From: Eucommia ulmoides
Taxonomy: Eukaryota > Streptophyta > Magnoliopsida > Garryales > Eucommiaceae
Assembly (NCBI GenBank): GCA_016647705.1
Contig: CM028328.1
Span: forward strand, 50,019,647 to 50,083,646
Reading direction: 5' to 3'
DNA: 64,000 nucleotides
The translations under genes were made by a program, and so were the position numbers. The first letter of the stretch is position 1. The number at the start of each line of letters is the position of its first letter. Positions 60,694 through 64,000 of this stretch are shown piece by piece. Under the pieces are notes generated by a model. It saw only the letters and a program-made list of their open reading frames with translations. It did no database searches and was not told the DNA's origin.

Positions 60694-60994
60694 TTAAACA
60701 CACGAGATACAACGCTCCATGTCGATAGACGATTCGCTGGGGGCAAGTGCAGGGTAACTAGGACCGAGCTGGTTCCTCAACATCTCAATCTCTTCTCGAA
60801 GGCTTGCTGCTAGCACATAGAGGCTCAATCTCCAGCCTTATCTGCTCATTGTCCTTCATTATCAAATCGTACCTCCAATGCGCACCACCCATTCTCCACT
60901 GCAGGCCTCGTGCAATGTCCATCAATTGTTTTGATTCCTCATCTCATTTGCCTATGCTTTGATAAAATGCGTTATTGTTGTTGTTGTTAGCCAT
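60694..60994 (-). pseudogene. Frameshifted minus-strand ORF downstream of the Mutator-like transposase
   Basis: On the minus strand from ATG (60992-60994) it reads MANNNNNNAFYQSIGK, a stop, then DEESKQLMDIARGLQWRMGG... and, after a +1 shift, LREEIEMLRNQLGPSYP, ending at TAA 60694-60696. The codon pattern looks coding. I do not recognise the family. It lies about 1.5 kb downstream of the transposase on the same strand, so it may be an accessory ORF of that element. Confidence 0.45.
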
Positions 60995-60997
60995 CCT

Positions 60998-62520
60998 ATT
61001 AACATGAAAACCATTCAATATATTGATTCTTTTATTCTCTTTATACTCTGAATGATAAAACCCAACCATGCACAATAAAAAGCATGGTGAAAAACATAGA
61101 TGTATGTAAGACTAACTATCCATTGACTTCCAACAGTACCTCAACGTGGAAATGACAAACAATTAGGGATAAAACATTAAAAAAAAAAACTACTACTAAA
61201 AAATGTAAAAAACAACTATAGGATTAACGTTCTAACGATATGTGTACAATAAAGGTGTTCGCAATCCCCATACCCACACATGTAAACCTCAAATAACCCT
61301 ATTTTGTCCTAACTTTCTTTAATTAACCATTTGAAAAGTCCAATCTTTTGTAATCGAAATTAGATAGATGAAATGCAGTAGGGCAGGAATCACCGCCTGC
61401 AAGTATATATACAAACCGGGAATGGGGGATGAATGATTACCAAAGAAATACTCACGATTTTATGTGACAGGTCGAGATCGATATTACGCAAAGACGATCG
61501 ACCAACAACCAGCAGCACGAACAAAACCATAATCGCTGGGATCACGAACCACAAACTCTTGAACTAGTGTTCTGTATGTTAGAATGGTAGAGGTATATAA
61601 TGGAGGTCGGAATGGAATGGTTACAATCTGTGACAATAAAGATCATTATTGTCCCCACCCCTTCTGAACGAGTCATTTCATTTCCCAACGTAGAAGAACG
61701 ACAACGTGGTTTACGATCAATATGTGTATGAATGTTTATTCTGACGATTCAGTGGCTAGACATCAATCTCACATTGTTTTTCAATTTTGTCATTGCGTGT
61801 GTGAAACTTCATCCCCAAACTCCAGTTCAAATGTCACCGAAATCTGTGAGTTGGTTCGTTGTGGTGGAACTATCTTGGTTAATTAGACCGTAACCCATAT
61901 CAACCAGTCTCTCACATATCATTTTTCTGCAAACCATAAAATACAAGTTCCATTGAGTTTAATGGACATTTGTGAATTGCACTAATCGTTGTAGATAAAC
62001 ATTAACCTTTTTTTATTGCGAAAATTGGGTCTGTCACTTACACAATGATGGTTACTAGTGGAAATTTGATGACATCATGCAGATATGAATCCATTGTGTG
62101 CTTTGCAGTTTGGAATCTTTTTTTAGAATTCTTGAATATTCACAATGCATTGCCTTGTCTTGTCAAAACCTCCAGTTACCCCCCAAAAACATTCAAACCA
62201 CATCATTTGGGATGATTCAACTAGCACAATTAGGGCTAAATGTGACCAAACCATGATCCCCCAATAAAACAAATCCACTGGATTAGATTCAGATGGACAT
62301 GACACACAACCGGGGTAAATTTAATAAAAATTTACCATGACTGGCTAGTACATTAATATATTTATCAAAGTCAAAATTTTGATCGTAGATAATTCGAAAA
62401 CACTATAACAATAATATATATAACGCAAACGGATGATTTAATGAACTTGAATAAAAATCAAACAAAACTCCATGTATGCAAAATTTGGGAAAAAAAAATC
62501 AAATCGCTGTTGTACAAGAC
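60998..62520. other. Unassigned spacer
   Basis: No gene recognised. It may be the internal non-coding part of the Mutator-like element whose transposase lies to the right. Confidence 0.5.
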
Positions 62521-62529
62521 TTTCGGTTA

Positions 62530-63960
62530 TGACGCTCGATTTTTTTGCATCCGTCACATCGAATCTCGGCCACCTCGCGCTTTGATTGGATACACTTATT
62601 CATTTGGACGTCCAAGTTGTTTCTTGGTAATCCGAGGAATGAACACAACTTCACCTTCTTTCCACACTAGCCGCTCAAGTGTCGAGACACCGTAAATTCC
62701 TTCTGAGTATGTTCGTCTATAGTAATCCACCCAAAAATACACCTCATTGCAAGTGTGCATGTTTTGGCCACTCCTCAATATAGCAGAACATGCATGTATG
62801 CATGAGAATCCATTTACTTGACAGTTGAAACATGAACACAATCTCTTGTCCAAATCAACCAACACAGAAAGATAGGATAATACTTCGTAAATGTTCTTCC
62901 CACACTCGAAGGTCGTCCATGTTCATCCATCACTAATCATCTGTGCAATTATTTCATTGCGAGTAGGGCATACAATTCCTGTCATCATCAATGACTTCAT
63001 GCGTCTAATAGGCATTTGTGCCATTAGCTTACATCTGATTTTGTCTACCATCATAATGATTTCCAGGTGTCGTATGTCACCTATCCATGCATTGAAAGAC
63101 TGCGCAAGGTTCGATGACATTTTGCCATACCTCTTGCCTCTAAAGACCAAATTGCAGAATCTGTCCAGCAGGACATCCTGTAGAAAATTTTTCAACCCGA
63201 ACTTTATCTTCTATTTTCAATTCATCAAGTAATTGATTGTATTTATCTATTGTCATATCATACACAATTTTTGTTTGTAAACCAATGCCTCTTTGAATCC
63301 CTATTTCATTCTGGTCAATTTATCCTTCAAGTTATTATTCAAGTGATTGAGGCAATATGCATGAAAGTAGTTTGGGAACATTATTTTAACTCCATCAATG
63401 ATTCCACTATGCCTGTTTGATATGAATGTTAACACGCGTTCATGTGATACAATTAGTGACAAATTGCCCGAGAACCAACGTCAATTGTTGTTATTCTTTG
63501 TGGCCACAACAACAAATGCAATTGGGAAAATTCTTGGAAAAAACAAAACATATGCGTAGGAGTTTAGTAATCAAAATATTTGCATCACAATAGTCATATG
63601 GTATCAGTAGCTTACCGTTAGTCCCATCTTTCGCATTTGCCGCCAGCAAGCACTCCTTGTATTGACCACTTAGAAAAGTGTCGTCCAAGAAAATCATGGG
63701 TCGATAGTAATTAAAACCTCTTACACTAGCATTAAATGCAATAAAGATTCTCTTAAAATTTCTCGTATCTTTGTCGTACTCCAGAACGAAATGACTCCTT
63801 GGGTTGTTTTGCATACAAGCATCCATGTACCATCGAAGTTGGTTGTACGAAGATTTATAATCACCATATAACTTGTCCTGTACTTTCTCTACCCATTCCA
63901 CACAATATGATATGAGATCTCAATCCCATAATCATTCTTAAATGTGTGGACAACATCGAT
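62530..63960 (-). pseudogene. Mutator-like (MULE) transposase, decayed, continuing past the right edge
   Basis: Minus strand, from the right: DVVHTFKNDYGIEISY (63900-63950), a stop, then 63491-63901 with EKVQDKLYGDYKSSYNQL, FVLEYDKDT, RPMIFLDDTFLSGQYK and LLAANAKDG, the MULE domain with its first catalytic Asp. After a stop and shift comes ISNRHSGIIDGV (63400-63440) and FHAYCLNHLNNNLKDKL. Then 62923-63195 (SSNLAQSFNAWIGDIR), and 62596-62865 with a SWIM zinc finger CSCFNCQVNGFSCIHACSAI. After KKQLGRPNE a stop interrupts the tail. Mutator transposases cut and paste DNA using a DDE triad. Here SNRH stands where I expect SDRH, so a catalytic Asp may be lost. Several stops confirm decay. Confidence 0.85.
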
Positions 63961-64000
63961 AGGGCAAACGTTTGGTGTGTTTCTTACCTAGTCAACCAAG

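Overview
The window is nuclear DNA from a flowering plant, probably a eudicot; the species cannot be named from it. Evidence: one large intron-rich plant gene, AT-rich introns and spacers, and a dense load of plant transposable elements (Ty1/copia and Ty3/gypsy LTR elements, an RTE-type LINE, hAT and Mutator-like transposase relics, MITEs).

Region 1 (1-20525): the 3' two thirds of NRPC2, the second-largest subunit of RNA polymerase III, on the + strand. I can place 24 exons (733-20525) that join in one open frame of 788 codons plus stop. The N-terminal exons lie upstream of the window. Its introns carry an RTE LINE relic, a TIR element with an 8-bp target duplication (11029-11610), a decayed copia element with both LTRs (12099-17073) and a MITE. 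Two splice-site oddities stand out: a GC donor at 6235, and a 24-bp tandem duplication of the donor after the penultimate exon.

Region 2 (20797-33246): four tandem ~0.5-kb repeats made of Ty3/gypsy gag sequence; microsatellites; a gypsy LTR end with primer-binding site; two inverted solo LTRs of SIRE-like copia type; an unassigned 2.4-kb block; and a stretch with repeated 16-bp palindromes.

Region 3 (33247-40560) is the most unusual. A direct-orientation copy of the first exons and introns seen in region 1 is a disabled NRPC2 pseudogene (33247-35337). It is followed directly by four tandem ~1.25-kb units plus a partial fifth (35338-40560). Each unit appears to hold the 5' end of NRPC2: promoter-like sequence, GA-rich leader, exon 1, intron 1 and exon 2. 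All four are broken. Pieces of one Pol III subunit gene have thus been duplicated and amplified about 13 kb downstream of the active-looking copy.

Region 4 (40561-64000): a hAT transposase remnant (-); a nearly whole but internally deleted Ty3/gypsy element (42034-46122) with two 811-bp LTRs; a SIRE-like copia element with a gag-like ORF and no pol (46806-51335); AT-rich spacer with a GC-rich perfect hairpin (53065-53096); a copia integrase/RT/RNase H relic whose RNase H part is duplicated in tandem (53880-56990); a solo LTR with a perfect 5-bp target duplication (58716-59280); and a decayed Mutator-like transposase (-) running off the right edge.

The only host gene that looks functional is NRPC2. 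Everything else is mobile-element DNA, duplicated NRPC2 fragments or unassigned spacer. Exon boundaries and protein family calls come from reading the translation and from remembered RPC2 family sequence; no search was run.
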